Positions 33,202 through 41,408 of a DNA stretch of 64,000 nucleotides are shown here, in pieces. A program made the translations under genes and the position numbers. Positions within the stretch are counted from its first letter, which is position 1, and each line of letters starts with the position of its first letter. The notes beneath the pieces were generated by a model that was not told where the DNA came from, made no database searches, and worked only from the letters and a program-made list of their open reading frames with translations. The DNA is from DAOUJW01 sp034422115 (lineage in GTDB: Bacteria; Chloroflexota; Dehalococcoidia; Lucifugimonadales; UBA2985), in assembly GCA_034422115.1 (NCBI GenBank), contig DAOUJW010000026.1:9816-73815 (forward strand). Direction: 5' to 3'.

Positions 33202-35178
33202 ATGACATCTAGCAAGGCTCAAACTACGCTCAAAATCACCGATACCACCCTGCGAGACGCTCACCAGAGCCTTGCGGCTACCCGTATGCGCACCTCCGAC
33301 ATGGAGCCAATCGCTGCGGAGATGGACAAGGCGGGCTTCTGGTCGGCGGAGGTGTGGGGCGGCGCGACCTTCGACGTCACCACCCGGTTCCTGGCGGAAG
33401 ACCCGTGGGAGCGGGTGCGCGTCCTCAAGAGGCTCATGCCCAACACCCCCCTCCAGATGCTCCTGCGAGGCCAGAACCTGGTGGGATACCGGAACTACGC
33501 CGACGACGTTGTGCTGGCCTTCGTGGAGCACGCGGCGGAGGTGGGCGTAGACGTGTTCCGGGTATTTGACGCCGTCAACGACGAGCGCAACTTTGAGGTG
33601 GCTGCCAAAGCCGTCAAGGCCTCCGGCAAGCACTTCCAGGCGGCCATCTGCTACTCCGTCACGGGGCCGCGCATGGGCGGGCCGGTCTACAACCTGGACT
33701 ACTTTGTCAACAAGGCCCTGGCGCTCCAGGACATGGGCGCGGACACCCTGTGCATCAAGGACATGGCGGGGCTCCTGGCCCCCTATGACGCCTATGACCT
33801 CATCACGGCCCTCAAGGAGAAGACCAACATCCCCATCCATCTCCACACCCACTACACCAGCGGCATGGCGTCCATGACCCTCCTCAAGGCCATTGAAGCC
33901 GGTATCGACATAGTGGACACCTGCCTGTCGCCCTTTGCGATGAGGACGTCCCAGCCGGCAATCGAGCCGCTGACCGTGACCCTCCAGGGCACCGAGCGGG
34001 ACCCGGGCCTCGACCTCAACCACCTACTCAAGCTCGCGGAGTACTTCGAGTCCATCGCTCCCAAGTACCGGGAGCACTTCGACACGTCCAGGGCCTCCGT
34101 GGTCGACACGACGGTCCTGAGCCACCAGGTGCCGGGCGGAATGGCGAGCAACCTGGCGTCGCAGCTCAGGGAGGCCGACGCCCTTGAGCGTCTGAACGAG
34201 GTGTTCGAGGAGCTGCCCACCGTCCGAAGGGAGTTGGGGTATCCCCCCCTGGTGACTCCCACCAGCCAGATTATAGGAATCCAGGCCGTTCAGAACGTCC
34301 TCTTTGGCCGCTATGCCATGGTGTCCGGCCAGGTGAAGGACTACGTCTACGGCCTCTACGGCAAGACCCCCACTCCCATTGACGCCGATGTCTCAAAGCA
34401 GATCCTGAAGGGCTACGAGAGGGGCGAGGAGCCTATAACCGGGCGCGCCGCCGACTACCTGGAGCCTGAGATGGACAAGGCCAGGGAGGATACCGAGGGC
34501 CTTGCCAGGGACATTGGAGACGTGCTCGTCTACGCCCTCTACCCCGTTACGGGACTGAGGTATCTCCAGTGGAAGTACGGCCTGGAGCCAATCCCGGACG
34601 ACGTGAAACCCAAGACCATGGAGCAGGTCAACGAGGAGGCGGAAATCATCGCCAAGGCCAAGGCCGGCCTGCTGGTTGAAAAGGGTTCCGAGGAAGCGGC
34701 TGCGCCCGCGCCTTCGGAGACGGCGCCGGCGGCGTTGCCAAGGGCGTTCACCGTATACGTGGGCGGCGAGCAGTACCAGGTGGAGGTGGAGCCGATGACC
34801 AACGGCCAGACGGCCAGGGTCACAACGCCCGCCGGGTCCACCGTGTCTGCGCCCGTTGTAACTCCAAGTCCTGCTCCGGCTGCGCAGCCCCCTGCCCCAC
34901 CGCCCGCCCCCGCGCCGGTGGCCGCGCAACCCGCTCCGGCCGTAGCCGCGCCGGAGGTTACGGAGGGCACGGTAATCAGGGCCCCAATGCCCGGCATACT
35001 GCTTCGCTACGCCGTGGAGGTGGGCCAGGAGGTCAAGGAGGGCGAGACCGTCCTGTTCCTGGAAGCCATGAAAATGGAGAACGCCATCCCCTCCCCGGTC
35101 AGCGGGACGGTGAAGGAGCTCAGGTCCCAGGCCGGAGCAAGGGTGGTAAAGAACGACATATTGGCCGTAATAGGCTAG
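33202..35178 (+). CDS. 5S carboxyltransferase-biotin carrier fusion (PycB/OadA/transcarboxylase-like)
   Basis: 658 aa. TIM-barrel carboxyltransferase: ITDTTLRDAHQSL, GGATFDVTTRFL, the catalytic lysine in LCIKDMAGLL and the metal site HLHTHYTSG. After the PYC/OADA conserved domain (to about 460) follows a Pro/Ala-rich flexible linker (about 560-600), then a biotinyl domain with the EAMKMEN biotinylation lysine. It moves CO2 between biotin and pyruvate/oxaloacetate. No biotin carboxylase and no sodium-pump beta subunit is nearby; the neighbour is a 12S-like acyl-CoA carboxyltransferase. That combination is the composition of methylmalonyl-CoA:pyruvate transcarboxylase (12S, 5S, 1.3S). Confidence 0.9.
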   Translation: MTSSKAQTTLKITDTTLRDAHQSLAATRMRTSDMEPIAAEMDKAGFWSAEVWGGATFDVTTRFLAEDPWERVRVLKRLMPNTPLQMLLRGQNLVGYRNYADDVVLAFVEHAAEVGVDVFRVFDAVNDERNFEVAAKAVKASGKHFQAAICYSVTGPRMGGPVYNLDYFVNKALALQDMGADTLCIKDMAGLLAPYDAYDLITALKEKTNIPIHLHTHYTSGMASMTLLKAIEAGIDIVDTCLSPFAMRTSQPAIEPLTVTLQGTERDPGLDLNHLLKLAEYFESIAPKYREHFDTSRASVVDTTVLSHQVPGGMASNLASQLREADALERLNEVFEELPTVRRELGYPPLVTPTSQIIGIQAVQNVLFGRYAMVSGQVKDYVYGLYGKTPTPIDADVSKQILKGYERGEEPITGRAADYLEPEMDKAREDTEGLARDIGDVLVYALYPVTGLRYLQWKYGLEPIPDDVKPKTMEQVNEEAEIIAKAKAGLLVEKGSEEAAAPAPSETAPAALPRAFTVYVGGEQYQVEVEPMTNGQTARVTTPAGSTVSAPVVTPSPAPAAQPPAPPPAPAPVAAQPAPAVAAPEVTEGTVIRAPMPGILLRYAVEVGQEVKEGETVLFLEAMKMENAIPSPVSGTVKELRSQAGARVVKNDILAVIG

Positions 35179-35273
35179 AATGTATCCGTACAATCGTCAG
35201 GCTGAACCGGCGATTGGCATGGGGGAACGCGACATCTGCTGGATAAATCGATTCTAGGCAAAGGAGGCCGGAA

Positions 35274-36485
35274 TTGGTAGACAAACAGATAGTTGAAGCG
35301 GCAAAAGAGCACTTCGGCAAGGTGCTGGAGGGGCAGCTGCAACGCGTGGAGCTGCTCAACGAGGGTGCCGAATGGACGGACTTCGGGAGTGTCAGGCCAA
35401 TAATCATAGGCATCCTGGGCGGGGACGGTATCGGTCCCACTATTGTCGAGGAGGCCCAGCGCGTGCTGGAGCATCTGCTGGCGACGGAGGTGGACTCCGG
35501 CAAGGTGGAGTTCCGCACCATCGAGGGGCTGACCATCGAGAACCGCGCGGAGAAGCTGAAGCCCATCCCGGACGACGTGCTTGAGGAGATCAAGAAGTGC
35601 CACGTCACCCTGAAGGGCCCTACCCACACGCCCGAACAGGGCGACGGCTGGCCCAACATCGAGAGCGCCAACGTTGCCATGCGCAAGGAGCTTGACCTCT
35701 TTGCCAACGTCCGGCCCGTGCGGATTCCCAGGGAGAAGATAGACTGGGTCATCTTCCGGGAGAACACGGAGGACATGTACGCCGTCGGCAGCCAGGGCAT
35801 CAACGTGACCGATGACCTGGCCATGGACTTTCGCGTCATAACCACCCCGGGCTCCCGGCGCATCCTGGAGCTGGCCTTTGACCATGCGAAGCGGACCGGC
35901 AAGAACAAGGTCACAGTCGTCACCAAGGCCAACGTGGTGAAGACCACGGACGGCAAGTTCCTGGACGTGGCAAGAGAGGTGTCCAGCGGCTACCCGGATA
36001 TCGAGTGGGACGGCTGGTACATCGACATTATGACTGCCAAGCTGCTTGACCTGGAGCGCCGCCATGAGTTCCAGGTCATTGCGCTGCCTAACCTGTACGG
36101 AGACATCCTCTCTGACGAGGCCGGGCAGATTCAGGGAGGCGTTGGAACTGCCGGAAGCGCCAACATCGGCAAGCGGTACGCCATGTTCGAGGCCATCCAC
36201 GGCTCCGCGCCCCGCATGGTGCGGGAGAACCGCGCCCAGTTTGCAGACCCAAGCTCGGTGCTGAGGGCCGGCGCCATGATGCTGGAGCACATTGGCTATA
36301 CGGACCTGGGCAGCAAGCTACACAAGGCCCTGGACGTCTGCGGCCAGTACGAGCGGAAGGTGGTGATGACGGGGCGGAGCTCCGGCGCAACGGGCAAGGA
36401 GTTCGGCGACTACCTCATGGAGACCATACAGGAGCCGGACCTGGAGGAGCGCTGGGAGCGCTACACGGGATCATTTGGCAGCTAG
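35274..36485 (+). CDS. isocitrate dehydrogenase (isocitrate/isopropylmalate dehydrogenase family)
   Basis: 403 aa. GILGGDGIGPTIVEEA, VIFRENTEDMYA, RRILELAFDHAKR, VTKANVVKTTDGKF and the metal site LYGDILSDEAGQIQGG mark the beta-decarboxylating dehydrogenase family. Length and placement beside malate dehydrogenase and fumarase favour isocitrate dehydrogenase over 3-isopropylmalate dehydrogenase. TTG 35274 is 6 nt behind AAAGGAGG and is the best start. Cofactor choice is not clear from the motifs. Confidence 0.88.
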   Translation: MVDKQIVEAAKEHFGKVLEGQLQRVELLNEGAEWTDFGSVRPIIIGILGGDGIGPTIVEEAQRVLEHLLATEVDSGKVEFRTIEGLTIENRAEKLKPIPDDVLEEIKKCHVTLKGPTHTPEQGDGWPNIESANVAMRKELDLFANVRPVRIPREKIDWVIFRENTEDMYAVGSQGINVTDDLAMDFRVITTPGSRRILELAFDHAKRTGKNKVTVVTKANVVKTTDGKFLDVAREVSSGYPDIEWDGWYIDIMTAKLLDLERRHEFQVIALPNLYGDILSDEAGQIQGGVGTAGSANIGKRYAMFEAIHGSAPRMVRENRAQFADPSSVLRAGAMMLEHIGYTDLGSKLHKALDVCGQYERKVVMTGRSSGATGKEFGDYLMETIQEPDLEERWERYTGSFGS

Positions 36486-36564
36486 CTACGCGGCCGGCCC
36501 GGGCCTTGGACTTGCCCGGAGGCTGGCTCGCATTTTGCACAGATAAAGGAGAGATGGAGATTAT

Positions 36565-37509
36565 ATGCGCAAGAAGATAACGGTAGTGGGGGCAGGCAAC
36601 GTGGGGGCCACCGCGGCCCAGCGGCTCTTTGAGCGGGGCTACGCAGACGTGATCCTGGTGGACATTGTTGAAGGACTGCCCCAGGGGAAGGCCCTGGACA
36701 TGCTGGAGTCCGGCCCTGTCCTGGGAACGGACAGCCAGATAACCGGCACCAACTCCTATGAGGACACCGCCGGTTCCGACGTGGTGGTCATCACCGCAGG
36801 CGTGGCCCGCAGGCCGGGCATGAGCAGGGACGACCTCCTGTTCACCAACATGGACATCGTTGGCGGCGTCACGGAGCAGGTGGCAAAGCACTCGCCGGAC
36901 AGCGTCATCATCGTCGTCTCCAACCCCCTGGACGCCATGGCCCAGCAGTGCCTGGAGGTTAGCCGATTCCCAAGGGAGCGCGTCGTCGGTATGGCCGGCA
37001 TCCTCGATACGGCTCGGTTCCGCACCTTCCTGGCCCAGGAGCTCAAGGTGTCCGTGGAGGACGTCCAGGCCTACGTCCTTGGAGGCCACGGCGACACGAT
37101 GGTGCCGCTTGTCGACTCGACTACCGTGGGCGGGACGCCCATCTCCAAGCTCATGCCACAGGACAGGGTGGACAGCGTTGTGCAGAGGACCCGGGACGGC
37201 GGAGCGGAGATTGTGGGCCTGCTGAAGACCGGCAGCGCCTACTACGCGCCCTCTGCGGCCACCGTCCAGATGGTGGACTCCATTGTCCTGGACAAGAAGC
37301 GCATCCTGCCCTGCGCCGCGTACCTCCAGGGCGAGTACGGCATAGACGGCCTCTACATAGGTGTGCCTGTGAAGCTGGGAGCCGCCGGCATCGAGGAGAT
37401 AATCGAGGTGCAGCTCTCCTCCGAGGAGAAGGCCGCCCTGGACAGCTCGACGGCCGCCGTCAAGGACCTTGTCGATACCATGCACAGCAGGGCCGCTTCC
37501 GGAGGGTAA
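36565..37509 (+). CDS. mdh: malate dehydrogenase
   Basis: 314 aa, LDH-like MDH. NAD-binding TVVGAGNVGATAAQRL; substrate arginines in AGVARRPGMSRDDLL, where the Arg after AR marks malate rather than lactate; catalytic His in LGGHGDTMVPL. It interconverts malate and oxaloacetate. ATG 36565 follows GGAGAGATGG. Its stop is 7 nt from the fumarase alpha start, so both are one transcript. Confidence 0.95.
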   Translation: MRKKITVVGAGNVGATAAQRLFERGYADVILVDIVEGLPQGKALDMLESGPVLGTDSQITGTNSYEDTAGSDVVVITAGVARRPGMSRDDLLFTNMDIVGGVTEQVAKHSPDSVIIVVSNPLDAMAQQCLEVSRFPRERVVGMAGILDTARFRTFLAQELKVSVEDVQAYVLGGHGDTMVPLVDSTTVGGTPISKLMPQDRVDSVVQRTRDGGAEIVGLLKTGSAYYAPSAATVQMVDSIVLDKKRILPCAAYLQGEYGIDGLYIGVPVKLGAAGIEEIIEVQLSSEEKAALDSSTAAVKDLVDTMHSRAASGG

Positions 37510-37516
37510 CAGCCTT

Positions 37517-38362
37517 ATGAGAGAGATCCAGGTATCAGAGATAACCGAGACCGTAGCTCGCCTCTGCCAGGAAGCCAACTACTACCTGCCGGAGGATGTG
37601 CTTGACGCTCTGAAGAAGGCCCGGCAGGACGAGGAGTCGCCCAGGGCCCAGGGGGTGCTGGACATCATCCTCCAGAACTCGGACATTGCACAGGAGAAGC
37701 AGATAGCCCTCTGCCAGGACACGGGCACCACGGTGCTCTTTCTGGAGCTGGGCCAGGACGCCCACATCACGGGCGGAGACCTGACCGACGCCCTGACCGA
37801 GGGCGTGCGAAGCGGCTACCAGTGGGGCTTTCTGCGGAACTCCATTGTGCGGCAGCCCTTCTCCAAGCGCGTCAACACCGGCGACAACACCCCTCCCATA
37901 CTCCACACCGAGATTGTGCCGGGCGACCAGCTGAAGATAACGGTCATGCCCAAGGGCGGCGGCTGCGAGAACATGAGCCGCATGTCCATTCTCAGGCCCG
38001 GAGACGGCAAGCAGGGTGTAATTGACTTCACCCTGCGCACCATTGAGGAGTCCGGCGGCAACCCCTGCCCTCCCCTCATCGTCGGCGTGGGCATTGGCGG
38101 TTCCGCCGAGTACGTGATGTACCTGGCCAAGAAATCTCTTCTCCGCAAGGTCGGGGAGCACAACCCCGACGAGGAGGTGGCGGAGCTGGAGAAGGAGCTT
38201 ATGGAGCGGGTCAACGCCACGGGCATAGGGCCCCAGGCGTGGGGCGGCCTCACAACGGCCCTGGCCGTGAACATCGAGACCTACCCCACCCACATCACCG
38301 CCCTGCCGGTGGGCGTCAACCTCCAGTGCCACAGCGCCCGCCAGAAGACGGCGGTGATTTAA
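37517..38362 (+). CDS. class I fumarate hydratase, alpha subunit
   Basis: 281 aa. Fe-S-dependent two-subunit fumarase: the cluster-ligand cysteines lie in ALCQDTGTTVLF, GGGCENMSRM and NPCPPLIVGVGIGG. The same family includes L(+)-tartrate dehydratase alpha; beside mdh and succinate dehydrogenase, fumarase is far likelier. ATG 37517 is chosen for homology (MREIQVSEI) and the tight link to mdh. A family A palindrome lies between the alpha and beta genes. Confidence 0.9.
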   Translation: MREIQVSEITETVARLCQEANYYLPEDVLDALKKARQDEESPRAQGVLDIILQNSDIAQEKQIALCQDTGTTVLFLELGQDAHITGGDLTDALTEGVRSGYQWGFLRNSIVRQPFSKRVNTGDNTPPILHTEIVPGDQLKITVMPKGGGCENMSRMSILRPGDGKQGVIDFTLRTIEESGGNPCPPLIVGVGIGGSAEYVMYLAKKSLLRKVGEHNPDEEVAELEKELMERVNATGIGPQAWGGLTTALAVNIETYPTHITALPVGVNLQCHSARQKTAVI

Positions 38363-38439
38363 GGAAGCCCCTGAATAAGCAAAGCGTTATCCCACTACCC
38401 GTTGATTTCTGCCCCATCCGTCAATCCTGCTTCCCATCC

Positions 38440-38464
38440 CGTCATTCCTGCGGAAGCAGGAATC
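38440..38464. repeat. family A palindrome between the fumarase subunits
   Basis: CGTCATTCCTGC...GCAGGAATC inside an operon, in the 135-bp gap separating fumarase alpha and beta. An RNA hairpin here could set the relative level of the two subunits. Confidence 0.75.
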
Positions 38465-38497
38465 TAAAAGGCTAGGGCAAAAGGTTTCTGAGGAGAC

Positions 38498-39070
38498 ATG
38501 AGCATGAAGAAAGTCTATACGCCTCTGACCGATGAAGCCCTGGCCGACCTGAATATCGGCGAGCAGGTTCTTCTGACCGGGGTGATATACACGGCCAGAG
38601 ACGCCGCCCACCGACGCCTCCTTGAGGATATAGAGCGCGGCGAAGAGCCGCCCTTCGACCTCAAGGGCCAGATTGTATACTACGTGGGCCCAACGCCGCC
38701 GCGCCCCGGCGAGATCATCGGCTCTGCCGGGCCTACAACCGCCTACCGCATGGACCCCTTCACTCCCCGGATGCTGGAGCTTGGCATAAAGGCCGCCATT
38801 GGCAAGGGTGGGAGGAGCAAGGAGGTGCGGGAGGCCTTTGTGAAGCACCACGCCGTCTACTTCGGGGCCATTGGCGGCTCAGGGGCATTCCTCTCCGGCG
38901 CAATCAAGAAGGTGGACATAGTTGCCTACGAAGACCTGGGCACCGAGGCCATACGCCGTCTGGAGGTTGAGGACTTCCCCGTCATCGTGGTCAACGACAC
39001 CCACGGCAACGACCTCTTGGAGCAGGGCAAGATGGAGTGGAAGCGGGAGGTCCCGGCAAAGGCTGATTAG
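38498..39070 (+). CDS. class I fumarate hydratase, beta subunit
   Basis: 190 aa. VYTPLTDEALADLNIGEQVLL at the start, VYYVGPTPPRPGEIIGSAGPTT and the family block FVKHHAVYFGAIGGSGAFLS. It completes the hydratase with the alpha subunit, hydrating fumarate to malate. Last gene of the plus-strand run; the following gap contains inverted repeats and a terminator-like hairpin shared with the opposing sdh operon. Confidence 0.92.
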   Translation: MSMKKVYTPLTDEALADLNIGEQVLLTGVIYTARDAAHRRLLEDIERGEEPPFDLKGQIVYYVGPTPPRPGEIIGSAGPTTAYRMDPFTPRMLELGIKAAIGKGGRSKEVREAFVKHHAVYFGAIGGSGAFLSGAIKKVDIVAYEDLGTEAIRRLEVEDFPVIVVNDTHGNDLLEQGKMEWKREVPAKAD

Positions 39071-39081
39071 CCGAGGTTCTC

Positions 39082-39312
39082 CGTCATTCCGGCGGAAGCA
39101 GGAATGCAGGATCTCAGTCATGCAACTAGTAGACGCCTGCTCTCAGTTTGCAAAGACCCTTGTATAACTCCGGGCTTTATCCCAAATAGGTTCACTCACT
39201 GTCATTCCGAACGTAGCGCAGCGAAGTGAGGAATCTTAAGGGGTTGCAAAGCAGGTCTACGGCACCTTGTAAGGAACACTTTAGATTCCTCGCTGCGCTC
39301 GGAATGACATGA
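39082..39312. repeat. family A copies and an inverted CATTCCGA repeat pair
   Basis: In the gap between convergent operons: a family A palindrome at 39082-39106, and two halves of a longer inverted element, GTCATTCCGAACGTAGC...GAGGAATCTT (39200-39240) and AGATTCCTCGCTGCGCTCGGAATGAC (39283-39310). They could pair into a long stem. The gap 39071-39458 shows no gene. Confidence 0.7.
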
Positions 39313-39393
39313 AATGGCGCTTCTGAGCAATTTTCGCAAAAATGTCTCTTTCCACGAGGACAAACTTCGTAGGGGTGGTCTATGAGATAGAAC

Positions 39394-39430
39394 AAGAGGC
39401 CCAGCTCCTCATCCAGGAACGGGGCCTCTT
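39394..39430 (-). terminator. hairpin at the end of the sdh operon
   Basis: AAGAGGCCC and GGGCCTCTT form a 9-bp stem with a 19-nt loop, about 30 bp past the stop of the CCG-domain gene. On the minus strand the stem ends with TT and a moderately T-rich tail (GTTCTATCT). It may work in both directions. Confidence 0.5.
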
Positions 39431-39458
39431 CATTAGTCAGGTGTGAGCAGGGTAAGCC

Positions 39459-40343
39459 CTACACCTCCACAGCGACCCTTGTGAGCAGCTTGCCGGTGGA
39501 TATAATGTGCTTGTTCAGCCCCATGCTCTTGGGGTCCATGCCCATCGCCAAGCCGACCATCTGAGGAAGGTGCAGAATGGGCAGGTCTATCTTCGTGCGC
39601 TTTGAAGCGGCCGCCGCGGGCTGGAAGCCGTCCAGGTTCAGGTGGCACAGGGGGCACGGGGTCACCATAGCGTCCGCGCCCAGGTCCTTGGCGTCCATCG
39701 TGTGATTCGCCACCATCGCAACGGAATTGGCCTCGTTTATCGTCAGAATGGGAAAGCCGCAGCACTTGGTCTTGCCTCTGAAGTCCACCACGTCTGCGCC
39801 AAGAATCTCTATGACTCGCTCAAGGGAGTCCTCCCGCTCCGGGTGCTCGTCAAAGCCAAGGGCGTTGGTGGGCCGGATGATATAGCAGCCGTAGAAGGGG
39901 GCCACCTTCATCCCCGACAGGGGCCTAGTGACGTACCCCTTGAGGTTCTCCAGGCCGATGTCCTCAACCAGAATCCAGAGCAGGTGCTTCACAACCACCG
40001 TGTTCTTGAACTCTAGGCCCTCCTCCGCCAGCGCGATGTTGATATCCGCCATGTACTCAGGGTCGTCCGTCAGGCGTTTGTGCGCCTGCGACATAGCGCC
40101 CTGGCAGGTGCTGCAGATGGTCATAATCGGCAGGCCCATTGCCTCCGCCATGGCGAAGGTGCGGGCGTTCAGGGTGTCTCCCAGCTTCTGGTTCTTCTCC
40201 TGGAGCACTCCTGCGCCGGTGCAGGACGCGCCCTCCATCACCTCAAGCTCCAGGCCCAGTCGCTCGCAGACGCTGACGGCTGAGGGGTAAAGCTCCGGGC
40301 AGCCGCCGCGTGAAACGCAACCGGGGAAAAAGGCGTATTTCAT
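39459..40343 (-). CDS. CCG-domain protein (HdrB/SdhE-like succinate dehydrogenase subunit)
   Basis: 294 aa. Two cysteine-rich CCG modules: FPGCVSRG/ASCTGAGV/CSTCQG in the N-half and YGCYIIRP, TKCCGFPILTI, CPLCHLNL in the C-half. Such domains bind a noncubane 4Fe-4S or zinc and occur in heterodisulfide reductase HdrB and in type E succinate:quinone oxidoreductase, where the subunit replaces the usual membrane anchors. The stop-start overlap with sdhB (ATG within its last codons) shows tight coupling. Confidence 0.9.
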   Translation of the reverse strand: MKYAFFPGCVSRGGCPELYPSAVSVCERLGLELEVMEGASCTGAGVLQEKNQKLGDTLNARTFAMAEAMGLPIMTICSTCQGAMSQAHKRLTDDPEYMADINIALAEEGLEFKNTVVVKHLLWILVEDIGLENLKGYVTRPLSGMKVAPFYGCYIIRPTNALGFDEHPEREDSLERVIEILGADVVDFRGKTKCCGFPILTINEANSVAMVANHTMDAKDLGADAMVTPCPLCHLNLDGFQPAAAASKRTKIDLPILHLPQMVGLAMGMDPKSMGLNKHIISTGKLLTRVAVEV

Positions 40344-41293
40344 TTCTCTCTCTCCGCTCTATTGAAGATGCGCCTGACGTTCTCTGCGCCGGGGATGGAC
40401 TTGTGGAAGGGGCTGGGCGCCTTGCCCCGGCGGAGTGCCCTGAGGGCCACCGGAATCATCCCGATCATTGCCTGAATGTCGAACATGCTGAAGGTCCTCA
40501 TGGGCAGCCTGAGCTCGTCCAGGCGGCCGCTGTGCTTCACCAGGTCTGAGAAGGCATCCGTGTGTCTCGCGCCGTTGTTATTGGTGAAGCCCGCCTCCAT
40601 CGCCTTGTCGCGCAGCACCATGATGCGGTCCATTGGCGCAACGCCCTTGGGGCAGACCTGCACGCACTCCATGCAGCGGGTGCAGTCCCAAATGCCCCCG
40701 TACTGGCTGTACTTGCCAAGCCGCTCCTTGTCGGCGTCGTCCCTGGGGTCGCCTACGAAGCGATAGGCTTTCGCGAGGGCAGCGGGGCCAAGGAAGTTCC
40801 GGTCGACCTCCAGCACCGTGCAGTCCGACGAGCACGCGCCGCACATGATGCAACTCATCACGCCGGTGAGGTGGAGCATGTCTTCGCCGGGAGCGATGTA
40901 CTCCTCCTCCGGCTCGGGGCCTTCCGGCTGTAGCCACGGCTGCACCGCCCTGACCCTGTCCCAGAAGGGCTTCATGTCCGACACCAGGTCCTTCACGACG
41001 GGCAGATTGCCCATCGGCTCCACCGTGACGTGGTGGTCTTTGGGCGCAACGTCCGTTATCTTGGTGTTGCAGGCCAGCTTGGCGTGGCCGTTGACCCGCA
41101 TGGAACAGGAGCCGCAGATGGCGGCGCGGCAGGAGCACCGGAGCGCCAGGCTGCCGTCCACCTCCTCCCTCACCTTGATGAGGGCGTCCAGTACGGTCAC
41201 GTAGTCCTCAACCTCCAGGTTGTACTCCTGGAAGTAAGGCTCCTTGCTCTCCGCCTCAGGGTTGAACCGCTTTACCTTAAGGGTTACTTCCAT
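40340..41293 (-). CDS. sdhB: succinate dehydrogenase/fumarate reductase iron-sulfur subunit
   Basis: 317 aa, longer than the usual 230-260. The plant-type 2Fe-2S ligands are in LRCSCRAAICGSCSMRVNG; the bacterial-type ferredoxin cysteines are CIMCGACSSDC and CTRCMECVQVCPKGV, where the last set has the CP needed for 4Fe-4S. It relays electrons between the flavoprotein and the CCG subunit. The 115-bp gap to sdhA is unusual for this operon but holds no gene. Confidence 0.95.
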   Translation of the reverse strand: MEVTLKVKRFNPEAESKEPYFQEYNLEVEDYVTVLDALIKVREEVDGSLALRCSCRAAICGSCSMRVNGHAKLACNTKITDVAPKDHHVTVEPMGNLPVVKDLVSDMKPFWDRVRAVQPWLQPEGPEPEEEYIAPGEDMLHLTGVMSCIMCGACSSDCTVLEVDRNFLGPAALAKAYRFVGDPRDDADKERLGKYSQYGGIWDCTRCMECVQVCPKGVAPMDRIMVLRDKAMEAGFTNNNGARHTDAFSDLVKHSGRLDELRLPMRTFSMFDIQAMIGMIPVALRALRRGKAPSPFHKSIPGAENVRRIFNRAEREK

Positions 41294-41408
41294 TACAGGC
41301 CCTCCTGTAGAAGAGGCTGACTCTCGTAGCGGAGAGTCCCCGGTTGTATGCAGATATGGGTGTGACGCATTGGAGCGATGGACGGGGTATTGCGCTTGGC
41401 GGCCACCG

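Noticed and set aside
32665..34023. 452-codon minus-strand frame over the two carboxyltransferase genes
   Set aside because: Shadow of two well-supported plus-strand genes; no motif.
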